A stretch of DNA of 64,000 nucleotides from Paragonimus westermani. Its lineage: Eukaryota; Platyhelminthes; Trematoda; Plagiorchiida; Troglotrematidae. Of this stretch, positions 11,521 to 21,658 are shown one piece after another. Numbering within the stretch: position 1 is the first letter of the stretch; each line of letters starts with the position of its first letter. Position numbers and translations under genes: made by a program. The notes under the pieces are model-generated. The model did no database searches. It was given only the letters and a program-made list of their open reading frames with translations, and was not told the origin of the DNA. The stretch lies in assembly GCA_008508345.1 (NCBI GenBank), contig QNGE01000117.1, positions 58,923 through 122,922 of the forward strand. Direction: 5' to 3'.

Positions 11521-13503
11521 TTAGATGTTATTAGGTCCGTTTTGAAAGATATCGTCTTCAGGCAGGCAGAGTTTGAAGATCAACATGACGTTCTTTAATG
11601 TTAGGAAAGTTTCTAGGCTTCGTTTGAATTGATGTATATTCTTACTGGTTCTAATTGCATGTGGGAGTTTGTTCCAAATGTAAGTATATTTCACTAGGAA
11701 AAAATTTGAACGGAGTTTTCTACGGGATTTAAGAGTTGCCAAAGTGAACTCTTTGTTCCTGATGTTGTATTTTGAGCTATGTTGAAGGCGAATCGCGAGT
11801 TTTACCTTAAATTTATTGCTATAAACTAGATTATACATGAGCGCAAGGTTTAGCTTGAGACGCCGTAGCCAAAGAGGATCCAGTTTAAGCGTCTGGCATC
11901 GTTCTCTGTAGTTCAACGAAGGCGGATAACCCACTAAACCTTTCGTAAATGCACGTTGGAGACTTTCCAGAGCTAGCCTATCAGACTTGCGCAAGTGACT
12001 ATATATGAACGTGCAGTACTCAAGCTGGGGTCGTACGCACAGCTTATAAAGGTGCAGTCGAGCTGCAGGAAAAAAGAATGAGTGCCTGATGTATCCAATC
12101 GTTCGCTTAGTTTTAGCTACTAGGAAAGAAATGTGTTCAGCAAAATTGAATGAGTTTGAGTAACGTATACCTAGGTCGCGGACTGAGTTGGCAGTTGGAA
12201 TAGCATGACCATCCAGCTTTATAAAGTCCTCTGGTATATGACAACCGTGTGTGACAATGGTGGATTTATTGGCTGAGAATTTCATCAGCCAGGTTTGACA
12301 CCAAGACTCTAATGACATGATGTCTTCCCGTATATTTCCTAAAGAAGAATTGAGATCGCCAGTAGGAAAAGTATAGACAAGTTTGATGTCATCAGCGAAT
12401 AGGAATAGTTTGCCATGTTTGATAACTTCACATATATCATCTATATACATAAGAAAGAGCAACGGTCCCAGGACGCTTCCTTGAATCACTCCGCTGGTGA
12501 CTGGTCTGGGCGTTGAGCTGTTATCTCCTATTTTCACTGTTTGTGTGCGGTCCACAAGGTATGAAGCAAACCAGCTGAGTAATGGGTCACGTATACCGAA
12601 AGATGCCATTTTGATCAGAAGGCGCTTATGAGGCACACGATCAAAAGCTTTTTGCATATCCAGGAGTATGATAACAACTGCATTCCCTGAATCAGCAGAT
12701 ATTGTAACATGATCAAAGAATTCCAGCTGACACGTCATGCACGAACGTTTGCTGAGGAACCCATGCTGGGATAGGTTTATAAGCTTTTGTGATAATAAGA
12801 ATTCAACCATGCGACATTTTATTATCCTTTCCAATACTCTGGAACAAATTGAAGTATGGTTAATGGGACGATAATTGTTGATGTTCTGTCGTGAGCCACC
12901 TTTGTAACGGGGCTGAATTATAGAATTTTTCCATTGGAGTGGGAAGGAACCTAACGATAGAGAAAGTGTATAAATATTAAGCAAAAGGAAAGGGATGTCA
13001 TCCCCTCCGTGTTTGAGAGCAACAGGGTGTATACCCTCTGGACCAGGTAGGTAAGAGGGTTTGATAGTAGCTAACTGAGAGCGGATTTTTACTGCATCAA
13101 CAGTAACGTGGCTTAGGAACGTGTTTGTTTTTACAGGGAGAGGTGAGGGCAATACATTTTCCTCAATGTTGAAGGAAGCAGCAAAATACGAATTGAAGGC
13201 TTCGCAGATTGTTACGGGATCATCTACGGTAGTTTTGTTCTGTAATGTAACTACTGAGATAATAGGGTCTCTTGTACAGTTTCTGCGTTTAAATAACTGC
13301 ATCAACTCAAAGCTCTTCTCTTTGCTGTTCAATGCACGTTTTTCTTCATTCAGGTGGAGCATTTTGGTTCTAGTTTCTATAGTGTCCAACATTTTGTGCA
13401 TTTGAATAATAAGGGGGAAGTCATGTGTTTTTCGGTATCGTGATTTCAGATTTTTGAGCTTATATTCCTCTATTGGAGTGAGGGTCCATCTTTTATCACA
13501 CAC
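11521..13503 (-). CDS. LINE reverse transcriptase ORF, 660 codons, uninterrupted
   Basis: Longest ORF of the window. It starts at the first Met after the last nonsense codon, so the true element protein began far upstream in the endonuclease; this Met is only the start of what is now open. Residues 1-150 form the EN-RT linker. GPEGIHP (154-160), WKNSIIQPRYKGG (191-203) and NNYRPI (209-214) are RT fingers, followed by motif A at Asp282, SGVIQGSVLGPLLF (337-350) and motif C FADD (369-372). The tail has SLGNIREDIMSLESWCQTWLMKF-like thumb sequence and ends NGPNNI at the stop. All catalytic Asp residues of the RT are present. It is annotated inside the larger pseudogene because the endonuclease half is nonsense-riddled. 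Confidence 0.85.
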   Translation of the reverse strand: MCDKRWTLTPIEEYKLKNLKSRYRKTHDFPLIIQMHKMLDTIETRTKMLHLNEEKRALNSKEKSFELMQLFKRRNCTRDPIISVVTLQNKTTVDDPVTICEAFNSYFAASFNIEENVLPSPLPVKTNTFLSHVTVDAVKIRSQLATIKPSYLPGPEGIHPVALKHGGDDIPFLLLNIYTLSLSLGSFPLQWKNSIIQPRYKGGSRQNINNYRPINHTSICSRVLERIIKCRMVEFLLSQKLINLSQHGFLSKRSCMTCQLEFFDHVTISADSGNAVVIILLDMQKAFDRVPHKRLLIKMASFGIRDPLLSWFASYLVDRTQTVKIGDNSSTPRPVTSGVIQGSVLGPLLFLMYIDDICEVIKHGKLFLFADDIKLVYTFPTGDLNSSLGNIREDIMSLESWCQTWLMKFSANKSTIVTHGCHIPEDFIKLDGHAIPTANSVRDLGIRYSNSFNFAEHISFLVAKTKRTIGYIRHSFFFPAARLHLYKLCVRPQLEYCTFIYSHLRKSDRLALESLQRAFTKGLVGYPPSLNYRERCQTLKLDPLWLRRLKLNLALMYNLVYSNKFKVKLAIRLQHSSKYNIRNKEFTLATLKSRRKLRSNFFLVKYTYIWNKLPHAIRTSKNIHQFKRSLETFLTLKNVMLIFKLCLPEDDIFQNGPNNI

Positions 13504-14610
13504 ACTACGGCGTTTTTATCTTTCCGGAGCTAAAGTGTTCATACAAAATCTGAAGTGTTCAGTAAATACTTCAGTTGCTATACTAGGGTCAGAGGTCAGA
13601 AAGAATGTGTTCCACACCAATGACCTCAACAGAGTGGCGAACGTGTTTCAGTCGATAAATTTTATCTGGCGGTAACTTACTATGTTCGACGCTATTACAG
13701 CTTTTAGGTCAAACATGAGGTTGACCACGTTGTTATCACTTCCTGGGAACCGTTCAAGGACGGATACTTTAGCAGAAGAGATACCTGTCGTAAAACTGAG
13801 ATCTAAAGTGTGGTCTAGTCTGGTAGGTTCTAAAACATGTTGGCGTCAACCATTTACTTGGAAACATGCAAGAAACTCTGCTTGATTTGCAGGGGCTGTG
13901 AAGGAGGTCCAAGAAATATTGGGCATATTGAAACCTCCACCAATTATTTTGTACTGCGTGGGCAATATTGATACATAATTCAGTCCATTGATAAGATCGG
14001 TCACGTCGTAATGAGAGGCGTTAGGTGGTCTGTAGACACATCCTAAGAGTAGTTCACGGGATTCAGTTGCCATTGATAGCCACAATGAGTCATCAATTCT
14101 CTCAAGACACGGCTCATCGAGTATAATTGCAGAATACTGCTCCCTCAAGTAAATTAAACATCCACCGCCACGTCCTGCATCCCGATTTTTTCGGAACATA
14201 TGATAACCTATAACATTTAGTTGTGTGTTTAAAGTCTCGGGGTTACGCTAAGCGTCAGTGACCAGAATAATGCAAGGATTATATAAGAAGACGAAGGATC
14301 TAAAAATCTGCATCTTATTGACCATTGAGCGTGCATTCAAAAGCAATAAACTTATTACATTTTCCTTATTCGACGTCATCTTTAGACCTTTGAAAATGTC
14401 CGAAGCAGAAGAGTCTTTGTGATTCCGAGACTTTGGTAACGTCCCTTGGTCTGATGCGGATGCGGTTAGCGTATCGATAACTAATGGAATATTCCCTGCG
14501 TCTGAGTCCATGAGAGAAAATTTTGGAAAAGTGACAGTAAGGTGTATTGAGGCAATGGGGGTATGGGAGGTGGACTGGGCAGGGGAGGTTCGAACCGATC
14601 CAGTACCCAA
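11521..14610 (-). pseudogene. CR1-clade LINE, near-complete endonuclease-RT frame (family Y)
   Basis: The best-preserved transposon in the window. Three ORFs (14610-14248, 14199-13846, 13503-11521) lie in the same minus-strand frame, separated only by in-frame stops: TAG near 14248, TGA near 13846, TGA near 13650 and TAA near 13516. The first two interrupt places where LINE endonucleases normally have Trp. Endonuclease motifs: LLLNARSMVNKM (about 14350), LVTDA, GRGGGCLIYLREQYSA, VYRPPN (about 14030) and IIGGGFNMPNISW (about 13940), where the catalytic Asp of GDFN is Gly. The following 660-codon ORF is open throughout and carries the whole RT: GFLSKRSC (residues 248-255), LDMQKAFDRVPH (281-292, motif A Asp282), QGSVLGPLLFLMYIDD (341-356) and FADDIKLVY (369-377), plus a C-terminal region with LRRLKLNL. 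It cannot mobilise by itself as written; the RT frame looks capable of being translated. Confidence 0.88.
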
Positions 14611-14719
14611 ACCTCCCGTGATAAAATGTTTCCTATACCAGCATCTTCCATTCTTTCAAAGCTTTTGGCCCTGCCACACACTGTCCTTTCGTACACAGGC
14701 CAGACGCCTATTGCATCCA

Positions 14720-16190
14720 AGGAGAAATTCTATACTGGACTACATCCTATCGTGACATACAGAACGTTTTTCGAGTAAAAACTAGATCAGATCTTTCTTT
14801 CCTCTCCCCAGTCTCCGTATTTGGTCCACTGTTGTTTCTGATATACACCAGTGACCCTCCAAACCTTATTTCTAGCAACGCTGTCCATTATGCGGATGAT
14901 TGAAAAATTTAGAATGTGTGATCTCAGTGCATTGCAGATTGACCTTATAGTGGATCTGAACAGAATACGGAAACTCAGGTGTAAGTGGAAGTCGAAATCT
15001 GACAAAAAGGAAAGCAATTAACTTACGATAGTTCGTGGAGGCACGTTGGCTTAGCGTTCCACTACACCAAATGAGGATTCTCACTGTTACTACTTGTCGT
15101 GTGTCCCCCAGATAGTCTCGATGTCACAACCGAGATAATTCAAACGACAGATAAATAAACGAATAAATAAATTTGCTCAACTAAACAGTTGATTCCGCTG
15201 AATTCTAACTCTTCAAAAGATTTGTACGCCACCGACTCTGAACGCGAACAGAAAGCAGAACTCGCGAACTCGGAAGTGTAATATTTTTGAAAATTATTGA
15301 TTACTCTGTGGATCGATTAACCTCATTCAAACATCATGTGTACATGTGAGGTTGCAGAAGATTAAAAGACATGAATAACAATGAAAATATGAAGTAGAAA
15401 ATGGTGTACAAAACGATACAGCCTCAGCCGTACTAAGTGCTGGTTAGATGACTGCAGTCTCATTGTAAACGACAGCAATTTTACACATATGTCGTTGGAA
15501 GGAGACTTCGGGGACCCATTCATAATGTATGATGTGCAAAGTGTAAGAGATATCGCGAAAGTTGACATTTCAAGAGACTTGAAAGTTTTGATTTTGATTG
15601 TTTATCTTTCTTTTATCACCAGCAGGTGGCTGACAATAATGGATTTAGGACTCTCGAGGTGATAAGAGCAGCCTGTCCACGCATAGTCAGACTTACCGCT
15701 CAAACGCTTTACGAAGCGTATGTAAGAATACTGCGTGAGTGTGCTAATCAAGACGTATACAGTATTGTGAAGAAATATATCAGCATCTGGCGAATAACTA
15801 CCAAAATGGCCACTGGCTTGCGGCATCTCTCCTAAGATTCTTTTCTCAAAACTCTTGACCCCTCTCTACTTGAGCTTCAGATACTCCGCAGTGACCTCAC
15901 CCTTAAACATTTGTTTTCTAGCGCAGGACCGGTGCAGCTATTTCTTAACTGAGCAGAAGGTGACAGTCAGAAGTTTTATGAAAACCTCTACAGGCTTAAA
16001 CTTTAGATCTATTTTGTGAAATAGTTCATTCCCACAGGGTTATCAACCGCTGTAAAAGTCTCACATTGGCTATTGCTGGATGCTGCTCTCGGGACCGCTT
16101 CGAGGTGTGTACTGAAGACATCCTCAGATTGTTATTTCGCTCTGTTCCTGGTAACCTCTTTAATCCTCAATAGCGGTGCTACATCCTGTT
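14720..16190 (+). pseudogene. CR1-like LINE, RT palm to C-terminus (copy C)
   Basis: Plus-strand remnant lying head-to-head with the minus-strand LINE. It begins in the palm: FRVKTRSDLSFLSP (about 14770-14810), FGPLLFLIYTSDPPNLISSNA then YADD (about 14825-14900). After a poorly matching stretch (about 15100-15430, containing an ATAAATAAA-rich segment near 15155-15172 that may be another element's 3' tail), it resumes with DCSLIVNDSNFTHMSLEGDFG (about 15450-15515) and DISRDLKVL. The RT C-terminus follows: TTKMATGLRHLS (about 15797-15832), LKTLDPSLLELQILRSDLTL and FYENLYRLKL (about 15970-16005). Stops are frequent. Same family as copies A, B and D, judged by the shared MSLxGD block. Confidence 0.65.
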
Positions 16191-18090
16191 TTCAGTGACT
16201 GGTTTTCATGTCAAGCCACTTAAAGTCGAAACAAATAAACTGATTAAACTCAAAGTAATTTTGGTCTCAAACCTGTGTATGAATCGTGCAAAGTCTCCAA
16301 AAAGCCTCCCCCGATAGCCTAGCACTATTCACATACTGTGCCAACTGGAGTTCGAAGGCAGTAGAACTTTTGTTGCAGGTCACACACATTCACTCCAGCA
16401 AGCAATCGATCGCGAACTTGAGTGTGTGATTTTCCGTCAAAATTACATTTGGTTGCTTGAGTGTGAATTTCGAGAATGAAGTGCTCGACCTACTCTCACT
16501 AGTGTTCAAAGTTTGGCTCAGTCAGCTGCGTCAAAAATTGCATGTTGGACACGTTGAAGCAGCATTTTCTTCAAGGATCCGTAGAGAAGAGAGAAAGTGA
16601 ATCCATGAATGAGAAGTTTTTTGCAAAAATGCACGCGTCCTTGTTCATTACGATGGCGAAATTATCTTTTTTACTTTCAGCCCCTTGTCATTGAGGCACC
16701 ATACTCTGAGGCGTTTCAAATATCGCTTGACTCCTTTCGAGGAATTATAGATATTACGAACTTCGGGCGGAAAGGAGTACATCGAAGACGGTTACAAAAG
16801 TATGCCAAGACAATTATGGATTTTCTAGTAATACGGGAATGGAGCAACTAACTCAGCTCAAGCCCAGAGCTAACTTCGAGGTACTAACAATAACCTACCG
16901 AATTTCAGCAGTCTATAATGCAATACGAATCGAAAAACCAGAAGACGGAGATCTTTTGAAAAGTGGGATTAAAAAATCAGCCCGGAGAAAAAGAAACATG
17001 GACGGTCACCAGCTAAAGGCTCAGTAGCTGTTGGAACAGCCCGACAAAGCAATACACATTTGAGTTCTTACTACCAGACCTACACAATAATCAAAACAAC
17101 GATTCAGCGCGTGGACTTCGTGGACTTTCATCGGCCTTTAAAAACGCGGTGTACAGAAAGAGCATGGTAAGCTACCGAGGCGCGGAACGATCTGTCTTCT
17201 TAGCCCTAGATACGACAAATCAACAGCTCTACTAAAACGACAGTAGACGAATAGCCACAATTATCAAAAGTGTACAATAGGGTATAACTGTCAAAAAGTT
17301 CATTGACTGTACAATTTATTTATTTATACTTCTCACGCCAGGCTAATAGGAATCACACGTGTCCTCGTCATTCCTCTGGCCAAGAAGGAAAATCATGACA
17401 ATGCTAAACACGGTTACAAGACAATAAACACGAGGAGTAATGCCATTTGGGATTTGAGATAGTGAGTGTCATAGCCATGGTGAGTTCGTTCGAGGGTGGC
17501 TGCTGCGCTGATGAGATTTCTTGGTTCAGGTTATTTGGTCTTCTATACACAACATCATTATCACGGTGGGCTGTCTACTTTAAACTCTATTCAGAAAGAA
17601 GAGGGGTAGGTTTGTCCAGCGCACCGTGATAGGTGGCATGACGTTGTCCATCCACGTACCACATACAGATCGTTTGTGAACGTGAAAACGACAGTGATTT
17701 GCTCGCAAGACAGGCAGAGAGGAATAATTCATCGTATCATTGTATATGTTTTTATAATGAAAATTTAACAACAGACGACCCCACAGATACTTCACGTCAA
17801 GTTCACGCTCTTTTGTTATCCACTCCTCCTGCTGACATTATTGAATCGTTCGTTAACTATTCAAGTTCACACCGAGTTATGCGTTATCTGTTGATCCGGT
17901 GAGTGCCTTTCAACATCCAACGTCAGAGATGATCTATCTTTGAAACGTTTAACGAGCAGGCGCTCGTAATAACGGGATTTAATACGCTACTAACTGATTC
18001 ATTTTATAAGAAAACTAATTCTCTCACTTCGAATGTGAAAATCTTCAGAGATCAACTAAAGAACATGCCTGTATGACGAATTGACAACCG
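16191..18090. other. No gene recognised; AT-rich ATTTATTTATTTAT segment
   Basis: ORFs of up to 80 codons carry no motif I know. At 17311-17330 the sequence GTACAATTTATTTATTTATA is, on the minus strand, a TAAATAAATAAAT tail of the sort that ends many LINEs, preceded there by the conserved-looking GGCGTGAGAAGTATAAA. It may mark a LINE 3' terminus, but no coding portion is visible beside it. Confidence 0.4.
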
Positions 18091-18287
18091 GGCACCGCTC
18101 AACTATTATGTACGACAATACGGGGCTGAGCTCGCTTAAACAAACGGTCATCGGTAGGGTCAGAGCGAGACGACTGTTCGTGTATAGAGAAGCGACGGGA
18201 GTCATAAGTTACTCGAGAAAAAATAAATTAAAAATGCCTAATTTCGGCATACAAAGGTTTATATGGTTCGGAATAAATAAGGGTAAG
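18091..18287 (+). repeat. Unclassified dispersed repeat R1, copy 1
   Basis: About 195 bp beginning GGCACCGCTCAACTATTATG and ending near GAATAAATAAGGGTAAG. Its core includes CTTAAACAAACGGTCATCGG. The same segment recurs, diverged, at 21471-21658 (minus), 27335-27503 (plus) and 39632-39790 (minus). Conceptual translation of copies 1 and 2 shows shared SLKxTVIG and GxNKG, but the frame is short. It could be an LTR piece, a SINE or the untranslated end of a larger element; I cannot classify it. Confidence 0.65.
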
Positions 18288-18289
18288 TT

Positions 18290-19290
18290 AAACGGTAAGA
18301 GTAGCTGATGTAAGAACAAAGGTTAATATTGCAGTTTATTTCAGAAAGAGCAGAACGCAGAGTCACCTTTCAACATCAGTCGAAATTCACCAAAATAAAA
18401 ATAACGCAACAGAGCTTAACAAAATCAACATCTCGTACAGGTGTATTATGCCCCAAAAAAGAGGTAATTCTCGTTCGAATCCACCGGATCTTAGGCAACG
18501 CCATTTGGGCTGCGGAGTCAGTGTACAATCCTTCACGATAGCGTTGAGCGGCGCGTAGAGATAAGCTAATGATTCCGGGTAATCGGAGCAAGATTTGATC
18601 ATAATATCACGGTAATATCGTAGAAAGTAACATGGCGATTAGGTGGACAATCTCAGCTGTTTCCAACGACAGACCGTTCCTGGGAAATGGATCCGGATTA
18701 GGCGCCGGATAGGCTAAAAGTGATTGTTAATCATATAATATGCCATTCATGTCAAACAGAGTTCTCCCGAGGACTAGGGAGGTTCCAAGACAATGAGTAC
18801 GAGCCGAGCTCCAAAAAGGTAACGCAGGCACCATTCAAAAAGTACAATACTGGAAAACTGGCTATTAGCACAACTATTGGGATGGCGCTACAAAACAAGA
18901 ACATGGGAGTCGGGATCCAATTAACGGTCAAAAACGGGAGAGAGAACCTACAGCGATAAACACTTGGATGGTATGTGGTTGGGACGGATTTTCATACGGC
19001 TGAAATCGAAAAGTCGGTACACCAAGTATTGCATCAACCATCTGAACAGGGCATGACTGGGAAAAAGCAACTGCCCTGTTTGTGTTGTCAATTGTCAGAA
19101 TACATATTGGCCCAAGAAACGACTAGGTGGGTGGATCACAAGACAAACTCTTTAAATCGCCACGTATGTATATATACATTACCTTGGGAGATCATTGGGT
19201 AGCAGCAGAACAAAACGACGTTTACGAAGATACACATATGTCACACTGAGAAAGTTCTTTCAGAATGTAAGGAATGTTGACATATTCTGT
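18290..19290. other. No gene recognised
   Basis: Short frames on both strands (for example 18720-18959 plus, basic, no domain). Nothing repeated elsewhere in the window was noticed apart from repeat R1 at its left edge. Confidence 0.4.
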
Positions 19291-19295
19291 AAAAT

Positions 19296-20384
19296 TCACG
19301 AGCACGGGACGGTTTCTATAACAACAGTCATGCCTGCACACATAAGAAATAAGGACGCGATAGTGTCTACGTCTACTGGATTTTCTGGGGATGGAACAAG
19401 ATCTCTTGGGGTTCCTTCAATGAACACTGTTTCCTTTTTGTCAGTAGAGCTTGCCTTGCGCCTGCCGTCGTGGCCAACGGCTAAGTCTTCTTGTCTTTTT
19501 TGAAAACACGATGAAACCCGCCGTATGAGCTCAACGGGTTGACACAAGCCGTCCTTGCGCATAAAAATGTGGGTACGGGGTGGAGAGCTTAGTGTACGCA
19601 TGCATAGTTGTTGATCACTCTCCGGGCTCAGCAGGGCGTTGTTTTCGCAGGTGGCACGCCAAACAAGTTATACAGCACCGACGGTTGTGTGGCGCTTATA
19701 GTGCGGGGGGGTCGAGTTTATCCTTTGACCTATGTGTGCAATCAAGACCCAGTTAAGCTGCTGCGGCGTTCAAATCCACCTCAACGGTCTGAAACAACCG
19801 ACGGAGGTGTCTTGCTCCTACAAGAATTGGTGTGCGCACTAGCAACAGCTTCCAGCTGACGATGAAGAAGTTCAATCGTTCCGTTTGCTGCCAGTAAGGC
19901 GAGAAGAGTCAGGAAAGTGTTCGCACCTTAAGCAATCAACGAGGCTGCAGAATTTCTCATAAGATGTGTTCCGCGACCTGCAACCACAACTTTTGGACAA
20001 AACATTGTGTCACCCAGCGTTTCCATAGGGGCGTTGGTTACCAATTTTGCGAAGCAGTTAGGTAGCGGTGTGACTGCATATCATCGTGTGAAGCGGTGAA
20101 CATGCGTCAGCAAGGAAGCCTAATTATTCGAGGGCGGTTCGTGGCTCACCAGATCGACGTGCAAGCAGTGAAAGCGTGCGTATGACAAAGGGGAAGCACC
20201 GGATGGCTCCTTGTCTGGCGGTGGACTTTGGAGTGTAAACGCTGTAGACCAGGACGGTTTTAATTGTGGATAAAATGGCAATAATAAAGGGATATCTGTT
20301 AACGCACCCATGGGCGACACTCAGGTGGGCGCAATCGATGTGCGTGATGTAAGGCTGTACACAAAAATTGAGCACAGTGCACAT
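19296..20384 (-). pseudogene. Ty3/Gypsy integrase remnant
   Basis: Minus-strand end of a Gypsy-type polyprotein. FHCLHVDLVSHEPPSNN (about 20170-20120) corresponds to the integrase core HVDIVGPLPPS block with its first catalytic Asp kept, followed by LLTHVHRFTR (matching LTCVDRFTRW). Further left, ANGTIELLHRQLEA (about 19890-19850) corresponds to NGxVERxHRxLKA with the catalytic Glu present. The C-terminal tail RQEDLAVGHDGRRKASSTDKKETVFIEG (about 19490-19400, split here by ordinary reading) resembles the STDRVKPAFIE-type end of trematode Gypsy polyproteins. Multiple stops separate the pieces. No RT or RNase H was seen to the right. Confidence 0.6.
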
Positions 20385-20399
20385 AACTCATAAAAGTAC

Positions 20400-21460
20400 A
20401 CTACGACAACCGTATAATAAAGTAACAGAAGAGCCATGAAGTGGAGAAAAATTCCAATTTCATAAAAAGTATTTTAACATGCACCCTTCTGACTGGAAAG
20501 TTATTCTGTTTAACAAAGTTGTGTAAAAAAAATGAACACTGGCACTAATTCGCACTACACAAGACGATGCCTGACATAATAATCAAGGTCTTTCCCGAAA
20601 ATATTATCTACGCATAGGAAGAAAATTGAAGTATTCTTTCAACATATGATTCAAACGGTATCGGCTAAGTTCGTAGGTAATTTTGTCCAAATTGGTGGAG
20701 GCAGGAAGTCTCAGACTCTAGCCGAAATACGGACGGACATCTGGACAGAACACCTTTAATTGCTCACACTCGAAGGAATTGTGTAAGTCTCAAGAACGAT
20801 GCAACACATAATTTTGAGGGTCCAGAGGTTGTATAATGTTTTCCCATGTTAGACACAGTCGTGAAGTCAAGGATGACAAGCAAAATTATTCGACAAACGG
20901 GGAATGCGAAGTGATCATGCACACTAAGACGCGCAATAGATTGTGGAAATTTTTGGGGGAACGCTTTTGTGATATCGACGGTTTTTGAGTTGATAAAGTA
21001 AATATCACGAGCGAACAGCCGTTATCATGTGGCGCAAAAACCGGAATGACTGCCAGCATTCTTTCGTATGTGATGTTCACCCAATTTTGATATCTATATG
21101 CTCTATACGGCCTATAAATATGTATTGAAATGAGTGTTCGAGAACCCAGAATTTTGTTGGGTGATACACCAGGAGAGTTTAAAGCAGAGGAGGAACCACG
21201 AAGGGTACCGCTTTTTATACTTATGTGAGATAAGCAATATATGTATGATGCTTCGTTTCTTGTCTTTCCTAACATTTTCGGCGTGCACTGCTCTTGCAGC
21301 GATCAGGAACCACAAGAAGGTAGCTGACATTTTTGATTTCATTATGGTCTGCTGCATTTTCTGGTATTGCTGGGCTTTGGTGTTAAACTACAGCCCTACG
21401 TTTTGTTATCTTCCTCATGTGAACCGCATTGGTCATCTTCAGTATTACATCAATTACTGT
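20400..21460. other. No gene recognised
   Basis: Frames at 20886-21275 (minus, 129 codons) and 21134-21499 (plus, 121 codons, hydrophobic) overlap on opposite strands and show no family motif. It could be the body of the Gypsy element whose integrase lies to the left, but no PR, RT or RNase H motif was found. Confidence 0.4.
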
Positions 21461-21470
21461 TACTGTTTCC

Positions 21471-21658
21471 CCTACCCTTATTTAGTCCAAGTCCTGTAAA
21501 CTTCTGAATGCCCATTTCACTTCTATATTTTTCATTGATCAACATAACTTTCATCGTCTGTCGATACCAGAACGGTCGGTTTGCTCCGGCCCATCCAATG
21601 ACCGTTGGTTTGAGTGAGTTCAGTTCCACTTTATTGTACATAATTATTGAGCGGTGCC
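21471..21658 (-). repeat. Unclassified dispersed repeat R1, copy 2
   Basis: Reverse-complement copy of repeat R1. On the plus strand it runs from CCTACCCTTATTTAGTCC to ATTATTGAGCGGTGCC. The GAGCGGTGCC end is shared with copy 1, after which the two flanks differ completely (CGGTTGTC versus TGTGTAAC), so this is a true repeat terminus. It sits directly before the Pao/BEL remnant, but in the opposite orientation to copies 1 and 3. Confidence 0.65.
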
